A DNA stretch of 64,000 nt from contig JACTVC010000001.1 in the NCBI GenBank assembly GCA_018417955.1, forward strand, positions 5,027,071-5,091,070, given 5' to 3'. The notes below the pieces were generated by a model. It was not told the origin of the DNA. It saw only the letters and a program-made list of their open reading frames with translations, and did no database searches. The stretch is from Laccaria trichodermophora (taxonomy: Eukaryota > Basidiomycota > Agaricomycetes > Agaricales > Hydnangiaceae). A program made the position numbers and the translations under genes. Numbering within the stretch: the first letter of the stretch is position 1; each line of letters begins with the position of its first letter. This document shows, in pieces, positions 21,767 to 33,900 of this stretch.

Positions 21767-21791
21767 CATGTATCACGAGTCGTGATACATG
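21767..21791. repeat. Perfect 25-bp palindrome
   Basis: CATGTATCACGA and TCGTGATACATG form perfect 12-bp arms around one G. A second smaller dyad, GGTCA/TGACC, lies immediately to the left (21753-21767). It lies 21 bp beyond the target duplication of element 2 and about 130 bp downstream of the DUF6533-type gene. It may be a binding site, a hairpin in the 3' region, or a remnant of a mobile element. Confidence 0.6.
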
Positions 21792-21922
21792 TATGATGTA
21801 GTAGGTTAACCTAAATGCCTCTGCCTTGCATTCATACCAGGCTTTCATTATTGTCATCCAGCCAAATGGCTATTCAAGCCTGTCATCTAACCAGACAGCA
21901 CACAGTATGTAAGCAAGGAGAG

Positions 21923-23702
21923 TCATGTAATGGATTCTTCCCCTCTCCCCTCAGCACATTCCACCAACTCAATATCACTGTGTTGAGAGACACCCCAGTC
22001 CGTACCTTCCTCAAAACTTGTGAGAAATATATTTGATGTACTATCCCTCTCACGGGTGTCTTGCATTCGCTGATGTCGGTACCGGAGGATTAGTAGCATT
22101 ATTCGATTCCCAAAGACGGAATGGAAGGCACGCGTTGGACTAGTTGTTAATGATCCGTTATATATGAATTGAAAGAGAACAGACAGGGATACGCACAGGA
22201 TGAAGATGCTTCCATATACTCCCAGCTGTGGTGACTGTAAAGGATATTAACGAAAGAAGAAGACTTTGAAGCGTACCGTGCTAACGGTCATAAGGAGGAT
22301 GTTGATTGAGCTCAAACCTAGAAAGTATAAATTCATGAGGTGATTCGGACAGGTGAAGAGGTGACACTGCGCGTACAAATAATAAAGATGCAGTAGATAA
22401 TTCCTGTCCAAGCTGATTTAAGGATATGATCGTCAAAATATGGGAGTTGCATACCGCTTTTATATATCTGAACTACCCATGGAGATCTTGATTGTTGAAC
22501 TGCACAGGCGAGGGTAAGAGTGAAGACGTCTATGGCCAGAACCGCACTTACAATATTGGTATGCTCTGATGATTGTCAGTGTTACAATCACTGTGTGACG
22601 ATTAGCGTCCGTTTGTCACAGTACAAGGTTCCCTAGAACACACCCGACTCAGACAGAAAAGAAAGAACGAATGCGCAGAGCGTTGGGACTCTAGAAACAA
22701 TCAGAGAGTATCCCAGAGGAGTCATTTCGACTGTTCTAGGTCAGCCGAGAATGTAATTCGAAAGCAAATGGCTGACGTGCCGTTCACAAATTTGATTTGG
22801 TAGAATGTTATGCAGATCCAAAAGAGGAGGGATATCTGAGTTTAGTGTGAGTGAAGAAAAAGAGAGACGAGCTTGATCATACCAGCGTAAGTATCCCTAG
22901 TGTCACCATCACCCATCGCCGTCTTCCCCACATTCCCCATGTTCTCAGGGTTATGATAACTAGGAAAGAACAATGAATTGTCGGGAATATATGTGATTGT
23001 GAAATCTTACTCTGGGCGGATAATAATCCAACAGCGATTAAGGCTATGGAAAGGTTGAGAACAGACAGATAAAAGATACCCCCGACAAACCCGTTGCCAC
23101 TCCATAGAGTATAACACATTTCTAACATGTTCAAATTAGTATGCGTAGAGTCTTGTGCTGTCTGAGGGGTGGACCTTTGGAGGGATCGCAGCGAACTTGA
23201 CTGCTATGATGTCAGAGAGAATTATACATGATATTAAAACCTTACTGTAAAGAACAAGGGATTGGTCTATAAACGGAAGATAACGATTCAAATAGAAAAG
23301 GATGAGGCCAAGAGACCGTGGGCATGACCATGCATATGTTACCTGTCGTGGATCGTCAATACCCAAGCATATGGGCTGATCAGTGTCATAGTAACCTCCT
23401 TCTCCAAGGTGCAAAAGTAATCGTATACCTAAATGCAATTTTTGGTTAGTTACGTGGTAAACAGGCAGAGAACCACTCGGACTTACTAGGATTGCGAAAG
23501 CAGCTATGACGATACAATTATCGATGTAAGTGTATATCACAGGTGCACACGCTGTGAGAACATCCTGAAGCTTCACTTAGTGACAAAATGTATGTTATAA
23601 ATCTATTTCGCGCACGGGAAGCGAAGGCGGTGGACCAGGCGGTGGTGGACCAGGCGGAGGAGGGAAAGGTGGCGGCGACGGCGGTTGGGAGGGCGGGGAC
23701 AT
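21923..23702 (-). CDS. DUF6533-type 7-TM membrane protein
   Basis: Multi-exon gene starting at ATG 23702. The first exons are 23702-23616, 23564-23487, 23428-23396 and 23342-23246; later exons follow with some joins unresolved. After a proline-rich N-terminus comes the DUF6533 pattern: IYTYIDNCIVIAAFAILVYDYFCTLEKEV..W..PRSLGLILFYLNRYLPF. Further recognisable blocks are LRTWGMWGRRRW, VIVTLTIIRAYQY and the family-like end PTRAFHSVFGNRIMLLILR. An acidic tail ends at 21923 (ELVECAEGRGEESIT). These proteins are abundant in Agaricomycetes and of unknown function; they resemble 7-TM receptors in topology. The middle (about 23200-22900) was not fully spliced by eye, so a lesion there is possible. Confidence 0.75.
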
Positions 23703-25022
23703 GAATTGAGCTCTATCCAAAACTTGTCAAATTTTATCGTTAGTTTAAGTGGCGGCGACGACCATCTGAGAAAGCCAGCAGGTGAAGAGGATGAACATCC
23801 GCAAGCTGAATGGCAAAACAAGTGATCTATAATTCATTCCGGGGCCCGATAAACGGACTTCCCACGTGAGGACCCTAGATGATGTGGATCTCTCCTAATT
23901 ATAGATTTACCTCCGTAGATGGAGAAAAATTGTTTTCTGCCTTGTACTCGTTAGCCGTGCGGGAAAAAAAAGCAGGACATGAACGATCTGCTCACCTATG
24001 ACAAGTCAACTTTATCTAACCTTCGTCGAATACGAAAGGCTGAACGTCTAACGAGCACAGAGGCAAGCGCATCTTTCTCAGGTTCCCATCCATCATGTCA
24101 TGATGATCACATTGCCAGAACTCTCCAAGGAAATTGCCATTCGGGTGCACTCAGCCGTATTTTGGCCGTGTTCAGGCCGTATTCCCATCGTAGCCATTTG
24201 TGTCCGGTTCCTTTTTTTTTTTTTGTTTTCTAGAGATTTACGTGCAACGAGTAAACTAGCACTAAGACGCATGGGAAGCTTGAGTCTTCCCTTAGGTGTA
24301 ATAAGGTCTGATGGGTCTCCACTTATGTGGGTATTACTATCTGCAAGATAAATGGAGCACATCGAGGTTAAATAATTCGTGACCTTTCGTGACTCGTCGT
24401 TCCTCAGTGTTCCCCAAAAGCTCCCCTGACTGCGCCACCTCTGTATCGAACCTGTCTCCCATCTCGTGCCCATGGCCCATCTGGGAAATCTCACACAGAC
24501 GTATGAACTGCTCCAGATCTGTCGTTCGAGCTAGTATCATTGGTTCAAGTCCGTTCGAATCACTCTTGTGAGATGGATATATCTTCAGTAAGTAGATGGT
24601 AGCAGGATCAAAAAGGTTCTGCTTGCCATACATAGTCATAGAAACCGCGGTCCGGAAAGGTCACCACAAGTCGATACTTTTCGAATTCAGTGAACAAAGG
24701 TAGGGATTTGATGTATTTGATTTATTCATGACTAAGATAGGGGCCCGAATGGATCCAGGGCACCTTCTCCGCCCAAGACATTCTGCATGCGTACCATCCG
24801 ATGAGAGGTTGTCACGATCTTACAAGGGAAGTTCAGCATATGGTCGTCCTTCCGGGTCCTTCACTGGGAGCAAAGCGCCCCGTTAGGCAATAGTTTAGCA
24901 ACGCTGGCTATCGACTTTAATACCCGCCCGGACCCACCATGTCGCATTGACTGGCACCAGTAAACCCAATGGCGTCGCGGCCGTGTGTCACAGACGACGG
25001 CTCTAATTCTTGCACACTGCAT
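23703..25022. other. Intergenic, no gene seen
   Basis: Frames such as 24337-24639 on the minus strand (100 codons) have no recognisable features. No repeat pair was found. Confidence 0.35.
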
Positions 25023-25985
25023 TCATGTACTTGTAGCTTCGATTGTATGATCCCACAACTTCCTCCGCTGCTCTTCCGTTCCAAAATGGTTCTTCATCTC
25101 CAGGTTCTCACCCTTCGATCCTGTACGAAACACGCCTTTGGAATGATTCAACAACGCGTGCCACATGTATTCAGCGCAATCCTCTGGGGCGGTCGAAAGC
25201 GGATAGGTTAATAAATTGAGGATACCGGACGAGGCTTTCAGAAGAGGGGTCTGGATGAAGCGAGAATATTGGTCCGAACCATTCCGGGGTACGCGTGAAT
25301 AAATGTTAGATCGGGGTGTCGCTCCGCAAACGCCTAGAGGAGCAATGATAAAGATGAATTGTCTTCAAAGTCATGCTTAGCGCACCTCCATCATAAGGTC
25401 ATTATACGTCGGTGCAGCTAAACCAGCATTGCGAACTGAATATGACTTCTTCAGGCCCAAATCCTCCACATCGATCTCTGCACCCTTCCCAGCACCCAAA
25501 ACAGAAAAAACCTTTGCCTCCTCACCGTCCTGACTGGCTTTCTGCAAAGCAGGCATCAAATCATTGATGAACGCCCACCTCGCGTAATAATGAACAGCCA
25601 ACTTGCGATCAATCCCCTCCTCGGTTTCATCCCGACCCTTCGTCGTCATGAACCCCGGGGACATCACAAGGAAGTTTATCTTCGGGTGATCAGCAAGAAT
25701 TTCAGACGAAGCTGCGTGGACGTCCCTCATCAACGTAGCGTCACACTGAACGAACTTGTGGGGCTGGGTGTGTGAGCTCGACTGGGGGAGCTTGGCGATG
25801 ATGGAATCCGCCGCTGTACGGTTCCTTCCTACTATGATGATCTGTCCATTGCCTTTGGTATGCCGAACAAAAGCTTCCGCCATTGACTGGCCGATCCCCG
25901 AGGTGCCTCCGACGAAAACAGCAATTGGGAAATGAGAAGAAAAAGCCGCAGCGTTGGCGGCTCGGATAGCTGAGAGTGTTGGCAT
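25023..25985 (-). CDS. SDR paralog with frameshift
   Basis: Paralog of the SDR at 13.5 kb. Exon 1 is 25985-25386, the intron is at the same position, and exon 2 is 25333-25023. The Rossmann motif GGTSGIGQ and the YNDLM sequence in place of YxxxK are conserved. In exon 2 the frame reaches a stop at 25238-25240, while the next frame continues with a good match (LLKASSGIL...APEDCAEYMWHALLN). The total is one nucleotide short of a multiple of three; a run of four C on the coding strand (25246-25249) is the likely site. Either a recent pseudogene or an assembly error. It lacks the hydrophobic N-terminal extension of its paralog. Confidence 0.8.
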
Positions 25986-26098
25986 TGGGGTGGGGTTTCA
26001 ATGGATCCGCGTGGCCAGAGGTTAGGGCGATTTATTTGAGCGTTTTCAGTCTCGGCAGCTTGCGCGTACCTCCGGAACCAACGTCAGCTCTTGGTCAG

Positions 26099-26121
26099 CT
26101 CCGCCGGACGCGTCCGCGGAG
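26099..26121. promoter_or_regulatory. CGG-N6-CCG palindrome
   Basis: A near-perfect 23-bp palindrome with core CGGACGCGTCCG (26105-26116), 114 bp upstream of the SDR paralog start. CGG-N6-CCG is the inverted-repeat format bound by some Zn2Cys6 dimers such as Ppr1. Function is inferred only from sequence. Confidence 0.4.
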
Positions 26122-27584
26122 TTCTTTTGCTGCAACTAAGCACGACGCAAAGTAGTGAGCAGTAGTGCGCCCCCCAAAAATCACCAACCAGAGGGGCGGA
26201 AGCCAAGCGATTGCTGTTGCTCAAGTGCAATTTGTGCACGTGGCTGTGGTTGTGCGTGTTAGATCTGCGCTTGGTACATTACATAATCATTAGTCACCTT
26301 GCCATCCGATCCTTGCAACATTTGAAAACCGCTAAAAATTCGCAACTTATGCTCATTTACGCCCAAATTATTAGATTGTCTATTTTATTTTTAACCCGGT
26401 TGGTGAGTTGTGTCTCCCTCTGTTTGGCGATGACGCCGATGAGATGATGACACTGTGGCCAAGGGACGCATTTATTCTTGGATTTCAGTGTTCACAAGCC
26501 ATGATGCACGCTCTTTGCCGACCGTAGAGGTGTAACTATTGTGCTGAATTACCTCCAGGAACTTTGTCAGAATAGCAAAAGCACTTCTGCTCACCGCGCT
26601 CTGTCACTATGTTCATCGATGCAAAAAATAATTGGTGTTTTCGGGAGTCTTAAGTTTCGCCCATATTTTCCATCGACTCCTCCACAATCTGTAGTATCAA
26701 ATAAACGATAAGTTACACATCAGTGCGTACACAAACTGTCTATTTTATTCTATTAATTTGTAATTGTGCTCAGGATAAGCGAACTTCTTAGCCCTGTAAA
26801 CGCTGTCACATAGGTAACCAAGTCGATATGAGTCATCCGAGTCTCTTTGAAGTGTTTTGAAAAGCAAAGGAACCGTCACATACTTATGCCAGACGTACAA
26901 ATGATTCATTAATTGTGCGATGTAGGCCCGTGTTTGACCAATCATGTGCCTGGCGTGTGTCATAAGTAGTTTGAAATTCGTTGTGCGTATCATCGGGTTC
27001 GATGAGAAAAGGCGAGTCATTAGATAGAGATTAACGAGGCTTTCGCTGCGTTATTGCAGGTTATCGCAAAGTACTTCGCATGTGAATAGTGATCCATTGA
27101 TGAGCCAGAGCGGTAAATATTTCCCGTCAAGATTTGAGTCAGAAACTGTCAAATTAGGCGCCCAATAATAATATGACGGCAGAGATTGATCGAAGTAGAA
27201 GGGGAAGAACAATTGAAGTTAGGCTAAATTCCGCATGGAAACATCATTGTCGACGCCCACCGTCGCATATTAATAACCCGACTCTCCCTTCAATCGTTTC
27301 CCCAACCACCTTCCTAGACGACTCAACGAAGTCAATGACAAGCCGGCTGCCACATTGATCTCTAGTGCATACGAGGTCTACCCTTTCTCTCGGCAATCTC
27401 TTCTGAAGGGAGTGGCAAGGGTCAGGCTTGGGGAGTGGTATTAGGCGCTCATTCCGACTACTGCTGGCATCGAGAACTGCAGCTTAGGTGAGTTTTGCGC
27501 CGCAGAATGACTCCGAATTCAAAACTTACTTTGTTAATAAATAAAATTAGCTGTTTTCCGCGAGAGTCGTCGCGGGCCCCTGCT
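26122..27584. other. Long intergenic stretch
   Basis: AT-rich with short frames. A minus-strand frame at 26745-27020 (91 codons) has no recognised feature and is not called. No terminal repeats were found. Confidence 0.35.
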
Positions 27585-29096
27585 ATGTCGCTGCGGAATC
27601 CTGCAACTGGTCTGGCCCTCGTACCGCTAGAAATCCTCGAGGCGTGCATCAGTGCCTCCGATACAACCTCATGGCTATCCCTCGCTAGGGTGTCTAAAAT
27701 CTTCCATTCTTTGACAATTCGCTCTTTATACCGCGACATCTCTCTGGGCTCTCCTCCATCAGTCATCGCATGCTGCCGCACATTATTATCCAATTCTACC
27801 GCCTCCTCGTCTGTTAGGACCCTTTTAATTAATCATTTGCAGGTCACTCTGCCTTCAATTTTGAAGTCGCCACTAATTCCTTTCCAGACCGAACAAGCCG
27901 ACTAAATCAAATCAAAAATACTTTTCCTCATATTACGTTTCACTACGGGAGGCCCTAAAATCTTTGATTGAGATTCGAACTCTCAGATTACTGGTTGAAG
28001 ATCCCTCTTTAATTTTCGTTATCAAGGATTCTGTTCTGCCTCGATTGCAACACTTTGCATGTCGCTTAATCCTTTCATCACCCCTCGTTTCCTTCTTGAA
28101 TCGTCATCCAACGGTGAATTACCTCGAAGTTTCCCCCCATGAGGACATCATTTCTCCTGTTAAACCAATCCTTCCCCCTCTCTATCTTCCCGAACTTGAG
28201 TATTTCGCAGGAAACGGCGAATATCTCAGTGCGATGAGCCCCACCATTTCCCTTCGTGCGGCATTTCTTTCTTGGGGCCCGGTGGACAGCTCTCCCGAAG
28301 CAGCAATCGCAGTTCTTGAACGCCATAGCGGCGACAGCTTGAATGTAATTACCTGTCGACGGCGGGGATGGAATCTCGATCTAATTGACATGATTTCAAC
28401 ACGGCTACCGTATATCTACTCCCTCCACATTGCCAACATCCTCGTCGTTGATTCCTATCCCACCGAGGTGCGTTGTGCGTTACAATTATCCTCAATTGAT
28501 TTCATGTGCGATTAGGCCTATCTTGAAGCTATTTGGACCTATCTCAAACGATTTAAGAATTTACAACGCCTCGCTTCAAGTTGCGTGGACGTTTATGGGA
28601 TAGCTAACCTCGCCTGTCGCATGGACGTCGATTTCTCAACAATCACCTTATGGGGTGAAGCTTGCCCTTCCCTTGTGGAGATATCACTCCCGCGTTCGTC
28701 TCAACCTTTCGCATCCTATTTTTTGTTGTTGACGACATACACGATTTATTAACGGCAGATTCGAGCAGACTCTCTTGGCACAGAATTACCGAAAACTTCT
28801 GGATACCTGACATCGACTACGTAGACGGCTCAACCTGGCTTTATACCGCAATTGTGTCGGGCAAATATCCGGGATGGCATTCACTAATCAAAAAGGCCGA
28901 GAAAAGAATTCGCGAGAACGTTTCAAATCTGATGGATTTCGATAGGTTAACCGCCGTATTTCATCTCATGGAGAGACGTGGCCGATGTGACTTTGTGGTC
29001 GGGGTCAAGGTTCAGCAAGAGGTAGAAGAAAAAAACACTTCAAAGGAATTTTCCGCGGGAGATGTCAATGAAGGTGACGTCGATGAAGCCGTTTGA
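27585..29096 (+). CDS. F-box protein
   Basis: Four exons (27585-27842, 27898-28467, 28516-28693, 28759-29096) give 447 residues. An N-terminal F-box-like segment (LVPLEILEACISASDTTSWLSLARVSKIFHSLTIRSLYRDI) is followed by a Leu-rich region without clear repeats. A C-terminal block ends in a Glu-rich tail. F-box proteins of this kind recruit substrates to SCF ubiquitin ligases. Agaricomycetes carry very many, usually fast-evolving copies. Intron 1 uses an AAG acceptor in my model; the alternative CAG would break the frame. Confidence 0.75.
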
Positions 29097-29445
29097 GTCT
29101 TGACTGGAGTTCATTTTTATTTTCGCTATCTTATTACTTGATTCCAATTTATCTGGTAAGAATTTGCCATTCAATATCGCATACTTAGTTTACATAAAAT
29201 CACACAACCTAAACCTAAACCTTAGAAGACCTTCATTCGCATTAATCTAGACTTCATATTCGCATTTGTGATTTACTTCGTATTAAGGCAAAGTACCATG
29301 CCCCTCCCTTCTTCAAGCTTGTGCAATACTATCATCCTATCGTCGACTCTGACCGGGTATACCTAGAGCCGTTGCCGGATCATGGTCAATCAATCGCTCA
29401 AGGTCCCTCAAATGTTCTCCCACGACTTTCTTCTTCTCTCCCATC
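29097..29445. other. Intergenic / promoter
   Basis: A 349-bp spacer with a short AACCTAAACC-type run near 29208-29222. No gene. Confidence 0.35.
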
Positions 29446-30051
29446 ATGGCCTCGAATGCATCATCGAAAGCGGCTATCCGACATGGCTCCTGCCTCTGTG
29501 GCAAAGTTCGTTATCAAGTTACGGGGGAGCCGCTGACCTTTTTCGTCTGTCATTGCAAGAACTGCAAGAAAGCGACTGGTTCTGCCTTCATGACAAATAC
29601 ATTTTTTCTCGAAAAGGTACATGTCTTCCCTCCAACCTTAGCGACCAAGACACTCCCAGCGTCTAGTATAATTTATATATAACGACGATGCTAATCACCC
29701 TTCCACCCTCCTCAGAACGTCCGGGTCATCGAAGGGAAGGATCAGCTAAGCTGCTTTCGAGACACCAACACAGAGAGCGGCGTTGCGCTCAGACGGTATT
29801 TCTGTTCCAATTGCGGATCGAACGTATTCCTGTCGTCGGAGCAAAAGGATAACAACTTGACCATCGTCACTTTCGGGACGATTGATGATAAAGTGGATTG
29901 GTGTACGCTTCATTTTATTTCTCCCTGTGTTTCGGAGCTCTAACCCTGTTCCGATTTAGCTCCGCGGAAAGAACGATTTCCAGAACACATGCTGCCGTTC
30001 GTGAAGGGCATAAATTTCAACCCAAAGGGCCTGGCACGCCCAAAGCTCTAG
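29446..30051 (+). CDS. GFA / CENP-V domain protein
   Basis: Three exons (29446-29616, 29716-29902, 29960-30051) give 149 residues, the full length expected. Zinc-site motifs of the GFA fold are present: GSCLCGKVRY, CHCKNCKKATGSAF, and YFCSNCGSNVF. The C-terminus (DWSPRKERFPEHMLPFVKG) matches the family. The fold was named for glutathione-dependent formaldehyde-activating enzyme; fungal members are mostly uncharacterised carbon-sulfur lyase-like proteins, so the substrate is unknown. Confidence 0.9.
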
Positions 30052-30910
30052 AAATCAAAGTCAGGTCTTAGGGTTCTGGATCGCGAAGGTAGTGGCGTGC
30101 ACATACCTCTGCTGCTACTGAAGAGCATGAGGAATTACCACAGGGTGCGCATGTAGACGACCAGCTTTTTGGATTTGACATGACTTATCCCCCAGTGCCC
30201 TCCTCATTTCCTTTGTCGTCTCGTACATCTCTATTGCCCTCGGGTACCCGCAGGAATTGATCACGACCGTGAAGCCTAGGAGAAAACTAAATACTCGTGG
30301 ATCTAGTGGATACCGAACATTCATTAAATTGGAAGTTTATGACCATTGTTTCTCACCATTTGGCATTTCCGCCAATAGAGCTCGATCCATTTCAGCTTTT
30401 ATGTTCTTTCTTTCGTTCTTAATGTGAATAAATTTGGATGCTACTTGACTGTACGTGAATCCGCTGTGGTTAACTCCTGCGAGGATTTTGACGCCGCAAC
30501 CTGCTCAATGCAATAGAACGCGTCATTCTCCTTCCGAGACACATTTGTCTCTAGTCGTGTTCCTGTTCCCTACTGACTATGGAGTATTCTGCATATTTAA
30601 CGTCCCATGGGGTATTGTAAGCGATGGCGCCCAAAGATATGGTCTGAGTCCGTCAGGCAATACTTCCCTCGTTGGTTTGCCATCATCGGTATCATATCTA
30701 ATAGCATTTATGGCGAATAGCGTAAGTTGCGCGTTATCCGCATGACAGCACAAAAGTCCTTGAGCTGAACGTAGCTCGCCTAAACAATTGCGATTTCGGT
30801 GTGCGAGAATTGGAATTGCGTTCAAACCCATCGGGCATTCCTTTATGGTTTCTCCTCCTCCTTTGTGGTTACTCCCATGGTCCTTTAGAATGCCCAGGAT
30901 AACAGTTAAA
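30052..30910. other. 3' region of the RS-rich gene
   Basis: On the minus strand a frame from 30912 to 30577 stays open for over 100 codons (DHGSNHKGGG...TLNMQNTP). It could be a last exon of the RS-rich gene, through a donor GTAATT at the end of ...QIELVK. I could not decide between this and termination at 30911. Confidence 0.3.
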
Positions 30911-33900
30911 TTATATCGCACAACACATTATTGAAATTACCTTGACCAATTCAATCTGACAAGGTGGTGCCTGTATCTTTGTAAAATCCTCATTCAAAGA
31001 CGGCAAGGATGGATTGTTATCCAGAGAAGAGGATCTAGACCGCGCTCCGGCTATAGTATTAATATTCATGTTTAATATGGCGTCCCGTCTGGCGGAAATA
31101 GGTGGTATTTCATCAAAAGATACGGAACGCTGAAAATTTGGGGCCGTAGGGACACTAGAATTGAAGGGATTTCGCGGAGCGTCATTTTGATTTGTCGCTA
31201 TAGGCGATTGGAATGAGTTGCCTGCGAGAACATTACCACCTTGAGAAATCGATGAGTGCGATAGAGGGATATTTGTTGTCGAAGACGTGGACGAATCTTC
31301 GACTGGTAAAGCTTGTAGGTCCTCCGGAACTCTGGAAGAATGTTGCGGGAGTGAAGTGAAAGTCGCCATGTCTACAGAAGAAAGCCGGCTAAGCGGCTTC
31401 GAGTTCGTACTCCCTGACGACGTGGTACGATCAGCTTTTGGAGTCGAAGTTCCTGTCAGTGATTTCTGCCCCTCGGGGGATCTTGCAAATCTTGGCGTCG
31501 AAAATTTCTCAAGAAGGAAGGATGATTTTGAACCATGCATGTGACCCAATTTCTCCTGGGTCCATCCAATTATCCTCTGCTGCCACGCCCTATCCATGTT
31601 GTCGCCGTATCGCCTAAATGTAGCCGCGATCAAGAAAAAATATATCACCCCAAGGGCCAACACAAATGTTATGAGCGCCCGCGGGACTCTGGCCTCAGAT
31701 GGTGTTAACGGGACGATGTTAGCGTCTTCAGTTGTTCCAGTTCGCCAAACAAATGACATGATACATGCCAAGTATAGAATCATGGACCTAGCGGGAGGTG
31801 TTTCAACGAAAGGCGAAGCCTTATGATTGTGGCTTACCACGCTAGCCATGCCGCAGGCATGGCAAGAAGAACCCATACATTCCAAAATATGCCCGTGCGT
31901 GACTTTTGTGCCTCCTGATTGTTGATGAGCAGGAATTATTTTACGCGGTAGAGTAAAATGCGTACCGTCGCCCATTCTGCGGCTTTGTAGGTTTTGCGCA
32001 TAGTCCCAAACCTGACGATATACATGCAGCCGTATAAAAGGCTCATGAGTGCGCAAACCAGTGATAAGAGAGCAAAATATCGCGTAAATGGATCCGAAGC
32101 CGCTGCCTGTATTTGAAGAATAGTGAGAATAGCTCTATAAACGCCAAGGCGCGAGTGAGTCCAGGAACAGATTGAATAAGAGAATACGTACGACAAAAGG
32201 AGAACTGAGACAATATTGAGCGTCTTCCATTCCCTCATCAACGAGTCAATGAAAGACTGCCACGAATTTTGCAAATCTGCGTGAGGATGCGAGATACCTT
32301 GGGGCTCGAAGATGATCCCTTTCTTCAGATGCTGGACAGGATCCTTCCACTGACTTGCCGCTTCCAGAGCCATCTTTTTGATCTCGGGCATATTCATCTC
32401 GGCGTCCTCGAAAATGCGGGCGACACGCGAAAAGTAGAGTGATGGAAGACGCAGCATGAGATGGAGATATACCTGTCGTGGTAGCGTATCAATGAAGAAT
32501 ACAAAAATGTAAGTCGACAATGGTGCAGTCTCGTTGAAATGCGTTGGGTCTATCAGTTCCTCTTGTGCTATGTTTGTGGCACTCTTGATATGCGGTTTGA
32601 TTTCCGGGAGGCGATGAGCGTGAGTAGAGCTGGCAGCGGTGGCTCCCGGATACCGGTGTCGGCGGGGGCTTCGCGAAAGAGACGCTGAATCAGATCTTGA
32701 TCTGCGTGCGAAACGCCTGTGCCTATGGGAGTGAAAGCCCGAGTGTCGAGATTGTGATCTAGACCTGCGGCGCATTGCCGCGCTGCTCGAACGTGATCTC
32801 GACCTTATTCTTGAGCGGCCATGAGAACGAGAACGAGATGGTACGCGACGCCTTTTGGCCCTCTCGGGACTTGAAGGGGGAGACCTTGTGACACGCCCTT
32901 CAAATCGAGGGACAGTTCGGGAGTACGGCCGAGGATAGCTTATACTTCTTGAGCGTGATCCAAGACGAGGGCCATCCGAGCGGTCCCTCCCTCGACCCCT
33001 CCAATCTCCCTCATCGTCATTGTATTGCAGCTCATGAGGTGGCGGTAGTCTAACACTGTTTGAAGTGTCCATTGTCGGAATCCAATTATCCGGCGGGGTT
33101 TCAACATGTCTCGGCTGATCTGAATTTGTTGGGATAAACCCTGGAGGAAGATGAAGATCGTCGTTGATCTCGATAACCCGGGGAGGAGACTCATCATTTC
33201 TCTCGTCAGGCATAGGTTCCAGGAAATGTACGCCATCTGTATAAGATTCCACAGAAGACGACATGGACGGGGGCCTAGACTATTGAAATGTTTTTGTAAG
33301 CCGGCAGTAGTAGGTAAGAGATTGAAAATACCGGAGGTTCTACTATGATATCAAACCCTGAAGATGAACTCGGAAGAGACCCTTGACGCAGCTTGGTAGA
33401 TGAACTTCTGCTAGGTGAACCATGCAAATTACCCTCGACCATCGCATCAAAAGAACTCTTCCTCTCGTCAATGGCAGGTCTTTGTGAAAGTGGCGCTCTA
33501 GACGCTGAACCTTCTACTGAAGTGTAGTGAGCACTACAAGCCTCCGACAAGCTGGCCAACGTTACCCTGTTCTGAAATAACTTCCAACAGCGCCTGTCCA
33601 CTCGTTTTCTGTCTAGGGGCTGATGTCAGAAGATCAAGCTGAGATATAACAGGGACCCCCGGACGATCTTCTGGAACTTGACGATGGTCATGTAAGGGTG
33701 CGGATAATCTACCTGTGAGGGACCTGCGTCGTCTATCGCGTAGGTCTCTACCTGAGCTGGAGGGACTTCGAGAGCTGCTGGCAGAGGATATTGGGCGTGT
33801 GTGTCGCCTATTGGCAGCGTGCTGCCTCCTAGCATATCTACGACTTGCACTCCGACCCCGAGTTCGAGAGCGGCGTGTCACTGGACTTGGTGATCGATAG

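Noticed and set aside
24505..24560. GGTTCAAGTCC-like sequence resembling a tRNA T-arm
   Set aside because: No matching acceptor stem, D-arm or anticodon arm could be folded around it.
24337..24639. 100-codon minus-strand frame starting with ATG
   Set aside because: No recognisable motif, no neighbouring exons; length is within chance for this base composition.
25268..25296. A 29-nt GT...AG segment that would restore the frame of SDR copy 2 if spliced
   Set aside because: Far shorter than any other intron here and would remove the conserved VRTNIL segment; a one-base homopolymer deletion explains the data better.
26745..27020. 91-codon minus-strand frame
   Set aside because: No motif, TM segment or splice context strong enough to call a gene.
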